This document shows positions 57,857-64,000 of a stretch of DNA of 64,000 nucleotides, in pieces (position 1 is the stretch's first letter; each line of letters opens with the position of its first letter). Origin of the DNA: Thermohalobaculum sp039513195 (GTDB lineage Bacteria > Pseudomonadota > Alphaproteobacteria > Rhodobacterales > Rhodobacteraceae); NCBI GenBank assembly GCA_039513195.1, contig JBCCRM010000003.1, positions 124,001 through 188,000 of the forward strand. The letters run 5' to 3'. The notes beneath the pieces are model-generated. The model did not search any database, had not been told where the DNA came from, and saw nothing but the letters and a program-made list of their open reading frames with translations. Position numbers and translations under genes: made by a program.

Positions 57857-58696
57857 ATGACGCCACAGCCCTTCCCCTCGATCGATGCCTTTCTCGTCTC
57901 GCCGGTCTGGAACGCCTGCCCGACGGGCGTCCTGGGCGTGATCCTGGCCGACCATCCGATCTGCCTCCCGCCGATGCTCGACGATCTTGACCGGAGCGGG
58001 GTGGCGCGCAGTATCGTTTTGGCCCATTGTGCCGATACCGCGCTACGCCGCGGCCCTTGGATCGCCTTGGGGTCGGACCCCGATGCCGCGACCACCGCAC
58101 TCAACCGTCTGATCGACGCTTTCGACGGCCGCTGGGTGCTGTCGCTGCGCGCCGGATCCTTCTTCCGCTTCCCGTTCTGCGAAACCCGGCGCATTGGCGA
58201 CCTCACCGCCTTTCTAGAGGCTGAACAGCGCCGCGTGCTGTTCGCCTATGAGCTAGACCTCTACACGACAGACGACCTCGATTGGCAGGCAGATCCCAGG
58301 CACGGTCGCTGGTCGACCGACCGGCTCGGCCATTTCGCGTTCGACCATGGCGATGGCCGCCTCGACCTGCATGGCGGCCTATCCTGGCGTTTCTTGGAGG
58401 CGTTCGGCGAGTACCCGGATCAGTTGGCCCATCCGGTGCTGTTTCGGGCCGAGCGCGGGGTGCATCTTGACCGGGACGGGCGCTTTCGGGACGAGCGCTA
58501 CACGCGCATCTCCTGTCCCTGGCATCGCAGCCCGACTGGCGCCGTGATGAGCCTGCGCCGCCTGTATCACCTGGCGTGCCGATCCGACTTTGAGAGCGTC
58601 CGCCAGAGGCTGCTCTGGCGCGGCTCGATGTCCGTGGATTGGGCGTCCCAGCAGCTGTTGGAGGAGGGTATGATGGAGCCGGGGCAATGGTTCTAA
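57857..58696 (+). CDS. uncharacterised 279-residue protein
   Basis: A soluble-looking protein starting MTPQPFPSIDAFLVSPVWNA, which I do not recognise. It contains several aromatic/charged stretches (RWVLSLRAGSFFRFPFCETR, RRVLFAYELDLYTTDDLDWQ, GGLSWRFLEAFGEYPDQL) and ends RRLLWRGSMSVDWASQQLLE and an acidic tail. The overall layout reminds me of glycosyltransferase- or glycosylation-associated cytosolic proteins, but that is a weak impression. It converges on rimI with a four-base overlap. Confidence 0.6.
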   Translation: MTPQPFPSIDAFLVSPVWNACPTGVLGVILADHPICLPPMLDDLDRSGVARSIVLAHCADTALRRGPWIALGSDPDAATTALNRLIDAFDGRWVLSLRAGSFFRFPFCETRRIGDLTAFLEAEQRRVLFAYELDLYTTDDLDWQADPRHGRWSTDRLGHFAFDHGDGRLDLHGGLSWRFLEAFGEYPDQLAHPVLFRAERGVHLDRDGRFRDERYTRISCPWHRSPTGAVMSLRRLYHLACRSDFESVRQRLLWRGSMSVDWASQQLLEEGMMEPGQWF

Positions 58697-59148
58697 GCTG
58701 CGTCCCCAACCAACGGGTTGACCAAGATCAGGGCATCTTCCCGTCCGCCCCCCGGCACCGCGTAGTAATCGCGACGGCGCCCCGTCTCCGCAAATCCGGC
58801 CGCTGCGTAGAGCGCGCGCGCCGCCCGGTTGCCGAGCCGAACCTCGAGAAATAGACGGGCGGCCCCACGCTCCCGCGCAACCGAAAGCGCCCGGTCCAGC
58901 AACGCACGCCCCAACCCCTGTCGGCGCGCATCCAAGATCACGGCGAGCGTCAGGATCTCCGCCTCGTCACTGGCAAAGCGCATCAGCAAAACGCCGTGCC
59001 GGATGGGTAGATCGGCGATGACGACGATGTTCGGACGGTCGAGGAAATCTTCCGCAGCCCAGGCTTGCTCGGGTTCGTCCATCGCGCATGTGGCGATCTG
59101 GGCCAAGCGCGCGGCAAGGGCCTGATCTGGACGGAGCAGACCGACCAT
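58693..59148 (-). CDS. rimI: ribosomal-protein-alanine N-acetyltransferase-like protein
   Basis: A 151-residue GNAT: AVILDARRQGLGRALLDRAL is the acetyl-CoA loop and FLEVRLGNRAARALYAAAGF with ETGRRRDYYAVPGG the RimI C-terminal signature. The ATG at 59146-59148 (MVGLLRPDQALAARLAQIAT) starts four bases after tsaB, the frequent tsaB-rimI operon. RimI acetylates ribosomal protein S18. Confidence 0.9.
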   Translation of the reverse strand: MVGLLRPDQALAARLAQIATCAMDEPEQAWAAEDFLDRPNIVVIADLPIRHGVLLMRFASDEAEILTLAVILDARRQGLGRALLDRALSVARERGAARLFLEVRLGNRAARALYAAAGFAETGRRRDYYAVPGGGREDALILVNPLVGDAA

Positions 59149-59152
59149 CGGA

Positions 59153-59749
59153 TCAGTCGAGTAGGACCGGCGCTTGTGTCTCAGGCAAGACCGCATCCGG
59201 CGGCGCGAGGTAGAGCGGGGCAGCCGGGCGGGTGCCGCACCCTCTCCCGGCCAGTCTGGCAATGAGTGCCGCCGATGGCGTGGGATGCTCTGCCAGCCGT
59301 CCGTTCACTATCACACCAAGATCCCGGCCAACGGCAGGCTGGGGCGGTGCCACTGCGGTCCCGCCAGGCTCGAAGCTCTGAGAAAAAGTTGCCCCGCGAC
59401 CTGTCGTCAGGCTCACGGTGACAGGGGCGCCGGGCTGCCCATCCTGTGCCGTTGTCGCCAAGGCTTCGAAACGGTCGATCCCAGCAACAGGTATTCCGAG
59501 AGCCAAACCGAGGCCGCGGGAGGCCGCCACCGAGATGCGGATCCCGGTGAACGACCCGGGCCCTGTACCAACACCAATAGCGGACAGGTCGGTGAGAGGC
59601 CGTTGCATCTCCTGCGCCGCATCTTCGATCAGACCCAGCAGAAGGCCCTCATGGCCTCGGCCCATGTCGCGCTGCCGTTCAACGATCCGGGATTGGCCGA
59701 TCAAGGCAATCGCCGCTGCACCGGCCGAGCAGTCAATCCCCAGCAGCAA
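59153..59749 (-). CDS. tsaB: tRNA threonylcarbamoyladenosine biosynthesis protein TsaB
   Basis: A 198-residue ASKHA-fold protein (MLLGIDCSAGAAAIALIGQS, AIGVGTGPGSFTGIRISVAA) that pairs with TsaD in the t6A37 modification of tRNA. It starts four bases after the nfuA stop. tsaD is not in this window. Confidence 0.93.
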   Translation of the reverse strand: MLLGIDCSAGAAAIALIGQSRIVERQRDMGRGHEGLLLGLIEDAAQEMQRPLTDLSAIGVGTGPGSFTGIRISVAASRGLGLALGIPVAGIDRFEALATTAQDGQPGAPVTVSLTTGRGATFSQSFEPGGTAVAPPQPAVGRDLGVIVNGRLAEHPTPSAALIARLAGRGCGTRPAAPLYLAPPDAVLPETQAPVLLD

Positions 59750-59752
59750 GTC

Positions 59753-60313
59753 TCAAACGCCGACCGGCCGCACCTCGACCACCTCAGGGATGTAGTGGCG
59801 CAGCAAATTCTCGATACCGTGTTTCAGGGTAAGGGTCGACGACGGACAACCGGCACAGGCCCCCTGCATATGCAGATAGACCACCCCGCGGTCATAGCCG
59901 TGAAAGGTGATGTCGCCGCCGTCCTGGGCCACAGCCGGGCGTACCCGTGTGTCGAGCAGTTCTTTGATCTGTCCCACCACAGCTTCGTCAGGTCCGCTAT
60001 GCTCCGCGTGTCCGACCGTCGGACCATCGCCGCGCATAACTGGGTCGCCGGATTGGTAGTGCTCCATCATCGCGCCCAGCAATGCCGGCTTGATATGCGC
60101 CCAATCAACCGCTTCCGTTTTGGTGACAGTGATGAAGTCTGGGCCCAGAAAGACCCCGGTCACGCCGTCGACTCCGAAAACGCGGGCCGCCAGGGGCGAC
60201 GCATCGGCCCCCGAGGCGCTCGGGAAATCCGCCGATCCGGCCGGCATCACCGCTTTGCCAGGCAGAAACTTCAGGGTCTGCGGGTTCGGGGTTGCTTCGG
60301 TCTGAATGAACAT
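59753..60313 (-). CDS. nfuA: NfuA-type Fe-S cluster scaffold protein
   Basis: A 186-residue protein: an N-terminal Nfu_N domain (MFIQTEATPNPQTLKFLPGK) and a C-terminal NifU domain with the cluster-binding CxxC in GACAGCPSSTLTLKHGIENL. It carries and transfers iron-sulfur clusters. The ATG at 60311-60313 is the family start. It heads the nfuA-tsaB-rimI string. Confidence 0.94.
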   Translation of the reverse strand: MFIQTEATPNPQTLKFLPGKAVMPAGSADFPSASGADASPLAARVFGVDGVTGVFLGPDFITVTKTEAVDWAHIKPALLGAMMEHYQSGDPVMRGDGPTVGHAEHSGPDEAVVGQIKELLDTRVRPAVAQDGGDITFHGYDRGVVYLHMQGACAGCPSSTLTLKHGIENLLRHYIPEVVEVRPVGV

Positions 60314-60391
60314 GCGGACACTCCCATCTCTTGCGTTGGAAATGGACTGGCTGCGACATAAAATCAAGAATGGTTCTAAAGTTGACCCCCG

Positions 60392-60847
60392 TCAGCAGAC
60401 CTCGTCTATGCGCTCCAGGCTCAAACTACCCGGCACCACGGTCACGGGAACGGGCATCCGCCCCCCCATCCTGCCGACGAGTTGGGTCACCAAGGGTCCG
60501 GGTCCTTCACCTTCGCCAGCACCGAGGACGAGCACCCCAATCTCAGGATCCTCGCTAATCAGGGCGAGAACCTCCTCCGCCCGCTTCCCCTCACGAATCG
60601 CAAACTCGGGTGTGATGCCGGTCAGCGCCCGCAATTCGTCGGCCAATTCAGTCAGGCGGTCTTCGGCCTGTTCGCGCGCCTCGGCCCGCATCACTTCTGC
60701 CACGCCCATCCAGTGCTGAAAATCCTCAGGCTCGATCACATACAACATGATCACGCCGCCGCCGGTCTTCGCGGCACGATGCGCGGCGAACCGCATGGCG
60801 TTCTGGCATTCCGGCGTGCCGTCGACGACGACCATGAATTTGCGCAC
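60392..60847 (-). CDS. universal stress protein (UspA family)
   Basis: A 151-residue Usp-domain protein (VRKFMVVVDGTPECQNAMRF and GVLVLGAGEGEGPGPLV, VTVVPGSLSLE). GTG at 60845-60847 is preferred over ATG four codons later because relatives begin MRKFLVV and GGAGG lies just upstream. ATP-binding-type GxxG-like residues are in LGAGEGEGPG. It is transcribed toward nfuA, 78 bases away, and divergently from the VOC gene. Confidence 0.88.
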   Translation of the reverse strand: MRKFMVVVDGTPECQNAMRFAAHRAAKTGGGVIMLYVIEPEDFQHWMGVAEVMRAEAREQAEDRLTELADELRALTGITPEFAIREGKRAEEVLALISEDPEIGVLVLGAGEGEGPGPLVTQLVGRMGGRMPVPVTVVPGSLSLERIDEVC

Positions 60848-61019
60848 GGCCCCTCCCGTATTTTGCTCAAAGATCGCGCATCTGCCCCGGCGAAGGCAAG
60901 CGTGGCGATTGTTGTCCCTTCCGCAACAATGTGATGCGGGATCGCGACGGCCGAACCTATTGATCGGCTGTAGGCTGCGCACGCATATGCTCCCCACGCA
61001 GACGAAAGGGAGCGGGACG

Positions 61020-61961
61020 ATGACCCGATTGATCCACGGCTTGCACCATGTGACCGCCATCTCTGGCGATGCCCAAGGCAATTTTGACTTCTACACCCGC
61101 GGGCTCGGCCTGCGCTTGGTGAAGAAGACGGTCAACTTCGATGCGCCACAGGTCTATCACCTCTACTACGGCGATGGGCAGGGCAGCCCCGGCAGCGTGA
61201 TGACCTTTTTCCCGTTTCCCGGTGCACGGGCTGGGCGGGTTGGCCGTGGCCAGGCGAGCATCACGCAGTTCTCGGTGCCGCCGGGCTCGCTCGATGCTTG
61301 GCAGGCGCGGCTGGCCGACCATCGCGGGCGCTTCGTCGCGCGCGAGGAGGTGTTCGGCGAGGAGCGGTTGGTGGCGGCAGACCCCGAGGGACTGCTGATC
61401 GCCCTGGTTGGCCGGGACGATGATCGTGCGCCGTGGCAAGTCGGGGATGTTCCGTCCGGCCAAGCCATACGGGGCTTCGCTGGCGTGACCATGGCCGTCG
61501 CGGCAGAGGCGCCGATTGCCGACATCCTGACCGGAACCTTCGGCTATGTACGGCGGGCGGAGATGCCGCTGGGGGCCGGTCGTCTGGTTCGATACCGTCA
61601 AGAGGGCGTGGCCGCCGGCGTCGTGGATCTGCATATCGATCCTGCGATCGCCGCCGGGGTCGAGGCCGCCGGCACGGTCCACCATGTCGCCTTCCGGGTC
61701 GCCGACCGCAACGCACAGGCAGAGATCCGCGACCGCCTACTTGCGGCGGGCCACAGCGTGACCGAAGCGATCGACCGTGACTATTTTTGGGCGATCTACT
61801 TCCGCACAGACGAGGGTATCCTGTTCGAGGTCGCCACCGATGAGCCAGGCTTTATGGTGGACGAACCCCTCGACAGCCTCGGGGCGAGCCTGCAATTGCC
61901 CAGACAACACGCCCATCTACGCGAGGGGTTGGAGGCGTCGCTGCCGCCGCTGTCACCCTGA
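61020..61961 (+). CDS. VOC-family ring-cleaving dioxygenase-like protein
   Basis: A 313-residue protein with two VOC modules (about 5-135, LHHVTAISGDAQGNFDFYTR; about 150-300, GTVHHVAFRVADRNAQAEIR and GILFEVATDEPGFMVDE). This is the layout of the MhqA/MhqO-type dioxygenases that act on quinones or catechols. Histidine and glutamate metal ligands are present in both modules. The substrate is unknown. ATG at 61020 has GGGA upstream. Confidence 0.88.
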   Translation: MTRLIHGLHHVTAISGDAQGNFDFYTRGLGLRLVKKTVNFDAPQVYHLYYGDGQGSPGSVMTFFPFPGARAGRVGRGQASITQFSVPPGSLDAWQARLADHRGRFVAREEVFGEERLVAADPEGLLIALVGRDDDRAPWQVGDVPSGQAIRGFAGVTMAVAAEAPIADILTGTFGYVRRAEMPLGAGRLVRYRQEGVAAGVVDLHIDPAIAAGVEAAGTVHHVAFRVADRNAQAEIRDRLLAAGHSVTEAIDRDYFWAIYFRTDEGILFEVATDEPGFMVDEPLDSLGASLQLPRQHAHLREGLEASLPPLSP

Positions 61962-62238
61962 TTGCCCGCGGGGCGCCTCGACGATGGGGACAATGTCAAC
62001 GGTCGCGGCGCGGTTGCCTTTACGCGGGGACGATTGTCACGAGGATGCCGTGGGCCCGCCGCCCGTGGCGGCCTCGTAAGCCCCCGCCTCTGGCCACTGC
62101 GGGAGCATACTCGCTCTCACTGTCTTGGGGCGAAACTGCCAACCGCCCTGTGCCGAGGAATGGAGCGCCCGCGCGGGCCGAGCCGCAAGGTGAGGACCGC
62201 GCCCAGGCGTGAACCCATCGCGGCTTGCCGCGATTCCG
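61962..62238. other. non-coding gap between convergent genes
   Basis: About 280 GC-rich bases between the VOC gene and trpS, which converge. No supported gene, repeat or T-tailed hairpin is seen. Confidence 0.4.
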
Positions 62239-63264
62239 TTAGGCTCGAGGCAAAAACCCCACCTTCGCGAAGACATCCGAGAGGACCGGGGCTGCAATCG
62301 CCGTGGCCTTCGCGGCCCCGGCCGCCAAGATCCGGTCGAGCTCCGCCGGATCTGCCATCAGCCGCGTCATCTCAGCACTGATGGGTCCGAGAGCCGCGAC
62401 CGCGACATCCGCCAGCGCGGGCTTGAACGCCCCGAACCCTTGGCCTGCAAATTGGTCGAGCACGTGCTGGGCGGTCTGCCCGGTCAGAGCGGCAAAGATG
62501 CCGACGAGATTGCGCGCCTCGGCCCGCCCTTCCAATGCCTCCAGAGTCTCCGGCAGCGGCTCTGGGTCGGTCTTCGCCTTCCGGATCTTCTGTGCAATCG
62601 CATCGGCCGCATCGGTGAGATTGATCCGCGACATGTCGGATGGGTCGGATTTCGACATCTTCTTGGTACCGTCGCGCAAGCTCATCACCCGCGGCGCCGG
62701 TCCGCCGATCAGCGGCTCGGGCAGCGGGAAGAAGTCGGGGCAGTCGAAGTCGCCATTGAATTTGCTTGCGATGTCCCGGGCGAGCTCCAGGTGCTGCTTC
62801 TGGTCCTCGCCCACCGGCACATGGGTCGCCTTGTAAACAAGGATATCCGCCGCCATCAGCGCAGGGTAGACGTAGAGGCCAGCCGACGCATTCTCCCGGT
62901 TCTTACCGGCCTTGTCCTTGAACTGCGTCATCCGGTTCAGCCAACCCATACGGACCACGCAATTGAAGATCCAGCCGAGCTCGGCATGGGCGGAAACATG
63001 GCTTTGTGCAAACAGGGTCGAGCGGGCCGGGTCGAGCCCGCAAGCCAGAAATGCCGCCGCCAATTGACGGGTGGCATGGCTCAGCTCGGCCGGATCCTGC
63101 CATTGCGTGATCGCGTGCAGATCGACCGCGCAATAGATGGTCTCCATCCCGCTTTCCTGAAGTTCCACAAAGCGCTTCACAGCGCCGAGATAGTTGCCGA
63201 GCGTCAAGCCCCCAGAAGGCTGCACGCCGGAAAACACGCGGGGGGTGTGGGCCGTCTCGGTCAT
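62239..63264 (-). CDS. trpS: tryptophanyl-tRNA synthetase
   Basis: A 341-residue class I synthetase. The HIGH-type motif lies in SGVQPSGGLTLGNYLGAVKR, with Thr-Leu-Gly-Asn where many have HIGN, and the KMSKS motif is DGTKKMSKSDPSDMSRIN, exact. Tryptophan pocket segments AVDLHAITQWQDPAE and VPVGEDQKQHLELARDIASK are conserved. The ATG at 63262-63264 is a normal start. The pairing with a rhomboid gene next door is seen in relatives. Confidence 0.97.
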   Translation of the reverse strand: MTETAHTPRVFSGVQPSGGLTLGNYLGAVKRFVELQESGMETIYCAVDLHAITQWQDPAELSHATRQLAAAFLACGLDPARSTLFAQSHVSAHAELGWIFNCVVRMGWLNRMTQFKDKAGKNRENASAGLYVYPALMAADILVYKATHVPVGEDQKQHLELARDIASKFNGDFDCPDFFPLPEPLIGGPAPRVMSLRDGTKKMSKSDPSDMSRINLTDAADAIAQKIRKAKTDPEPLPETLEALEGRAEARNLVGIFAALTGQTAQHVLDQFAGQGFGAFKPALADVAVAALGPISAEMTRLMADPAELDRILAAGAAKATAIAAPVLSDVFAKVGFLPRA

Positions 63265-63404
63265 GGCGCGCCGGGGTTGGGAAGAAATGGCGGTCTCTAT
63301 GGACCCCGCCGCGCCATGGCGTCAAGGCAGCAGGCCGCGCGCCGCGTCGACCTAGCCAGCTTATCCCCCTCGCAACCGTGTCCTCCCACACCTATACTCG
63401 CGGG

Positions 63405-64000
63405 ATGTTCGGTCTCCCTCCCGCCATGGTGCGGCAACCCGTTCACCCGATGCTCTGGACCATGGCGGCCGTGATGGCCGCCATCCAACTCGGTATGTCC
63501 TTGTCCGAGCAAGGGCTCGCCCCTTTGATCTTCGGTCCGGTCTGGGTCTACACGCTGCTGGCCTTTTTCGACCCGCTGTTCGAGCTCGCGCGCAATGGGG
63601 GTCCGATCGAGCCACAGCTGATCTGGTCCTTCGTAACCCATGCCTTCGCCCATGGCGGCTGGATGCATCTGGGCCTGAACGCCGCCGTGTTCCTCAGCCT
63701 CGGTCACGCGATGACCCGGATCGCCGGCATCGGCACGACACTCATCTGCTTTTTCGCCTGCGCGGTCGCCGGGGCGCTGTTCTTCGCCGTCATCGCCGAT
63801 TTTTCCGGACCCTTGGTCGGGGCGTCCGGCGCCGTGTTCGGAATGATCGGCATGCTGACGGCGTGGGAGGAGCAGGCGCTGCGCCGCCAGAACCGCTCCC
63901 GCCAGGTCGTCTGGACACGGGTCTTCGCGCTCGCCGCGATCAATATCGTCATGGCGATCGGCTTTGGCGAGATCGGCGGGGCCCTCGCCTGGGAAGCGCA
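63405..64000 (+). CDS. rhomboid-family intramembrane protease (3' end beyond the window)
   Basis: The first 198 residues of a multi-helix membrane protein. WSFVTHAFAHGGWMHLGLNA has the rhomboid HxxxxHxxxN pattern (H83, H88, N92), and GPLVGASGAVFGMIGML carries the nucleophile Ser141 in GASG. The partner His lies in a later helix not in the window. The frame stays open to 64000 and was read directly from the sequence. ATG at 63405 has no clear ribosome-binding site. Confidence 0.88.
   Translation, partial: MFGLPPAMVRQPVHPMLWTMAAVMAAIQLGMSLSEQGLAPLIFGPVWVYTLLAFFDPLFELARNGGPIEPQLIWSFVTHAFAHGGWMHLGLNAAVFLSLGHAMTRIAGIGTTLICFFACAVAGALFFAVIADFSGPLVGASGAVFGMIGMLTAWEEQALRRQNRSRQVVWTRVFALAAINIVMAIGFGEIGGALAWEA

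Noticed and set aside
1..64000. tRNA, rRNA, CRISPR array or prophage
   Set aside because: None visible by eye; no repeat-spacer arrays, no phage structural genes or integrase.

Overview
The window is a GC-rich, gene-dense chromosomal segment of an alphaproteobacterium, most probably a member of the Rhodobacterales. The main support is gene order. The blocks miaB / phoH-ybeY-corC-lnt-xre-metK-trmB, aroA-cmk-rpsA-sppA-ihfB-lapA-trpF-trpB-trpA, echA-rpsT-dnaA-dnaN-recF-gyrB and mutM / ubiE-ubiB-coaBC-dut look like core Rhodobacterales arrangements. A Ros/MucR-type regulator and a compact SAM/SAH-riboswitch-like hairpin in front of metK fit the same assignment. No rRNA, tRNA, CRISPR array or intact insertion sequence was found.

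Layout. Positions 1-8.6 kb (minus strand): tryptophan genes with a small DUF2158-like gene between trpB and trpA, then lapA, ihfB, sppA, rpsA, cmk, a small unknown gene and aroA. 8.9-16.8 kb (minus): a GNAT-TrmB fused frame, an exported repeat protein, metK with its putative riboswitch, an XRE regulator, lnt, corC, ybeY and phoH. 16.9-20.7 kb: an accessory block separating phoH from miaB, with a two-subunit TPP decarboxylase (ComD/ComE type), a frameshifted acetyltransferase-like remnant, a 105-bp mobile repeat, a small unknown gene and nhaA. 20.8-23.3 kb: miaB, mucR and a GNAT gene. 23.4-30.6 kb (plus): flavin reductase, mtnP, a NadR-like protein, a PLP dehydratase, apt, an acetolactate-synthase-like TPP enzyme and a ureohydrolase-fold protein with a variant metal site. 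30.9-35.0 kb: glycerate kinase, a DMT transporter, a carboxymuconolactone-decarboxylase-like protein, an Ada-type DNA-methylation sensor domain fused to a class III nucleotide cyclase, and a VOC protein. 35.0-44.8 kb (minus): gyrB, recF, dnaN, dnaA, a rhodanese, rpsT, an enoyl-CoA hydratase and mutM. 44.9-51.3 kb (plus): ubiE, ubiB, coaBC, dut, an Rrf2 regulator, cysK and moeB. 51.3-52.3 kb: a degraded IS5-type element lying exactly between two copies of the 105-bp repeat. 52.3-64 kb: an exported EEP phosphohydrolase, leuD, a Gly/Phe/Arg-rich exported protein, an MFS transporter, leuC, an unknown protein, rimI-tsaB-nfuA-uspA, a glyoxalase-fold protein, trpS and the start of a rhomboid protease.

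The most unusual object is the 274-residue protein at 33753-34577. It joins the four-cysteine methyl-phosphotriester-sensing domain of Ada to a cyclase domain that keeps the two metal aspartates, the adenine-selecting lysine and the Asn/Arg transition-state pair. Taken at face value it would convert DNA alkylation damage into a cyclic-nucleotide signal. Other points worth a second look are the in-frame GNAT-TrmB fusion, the GGDDS ureohydrolase-like protein paired with a TPP enzyme, the zinc-ligand-poor MucR, the NadR-like protein with a degenerate adenylyltransferase signature, and the family of 105-bp repeats.
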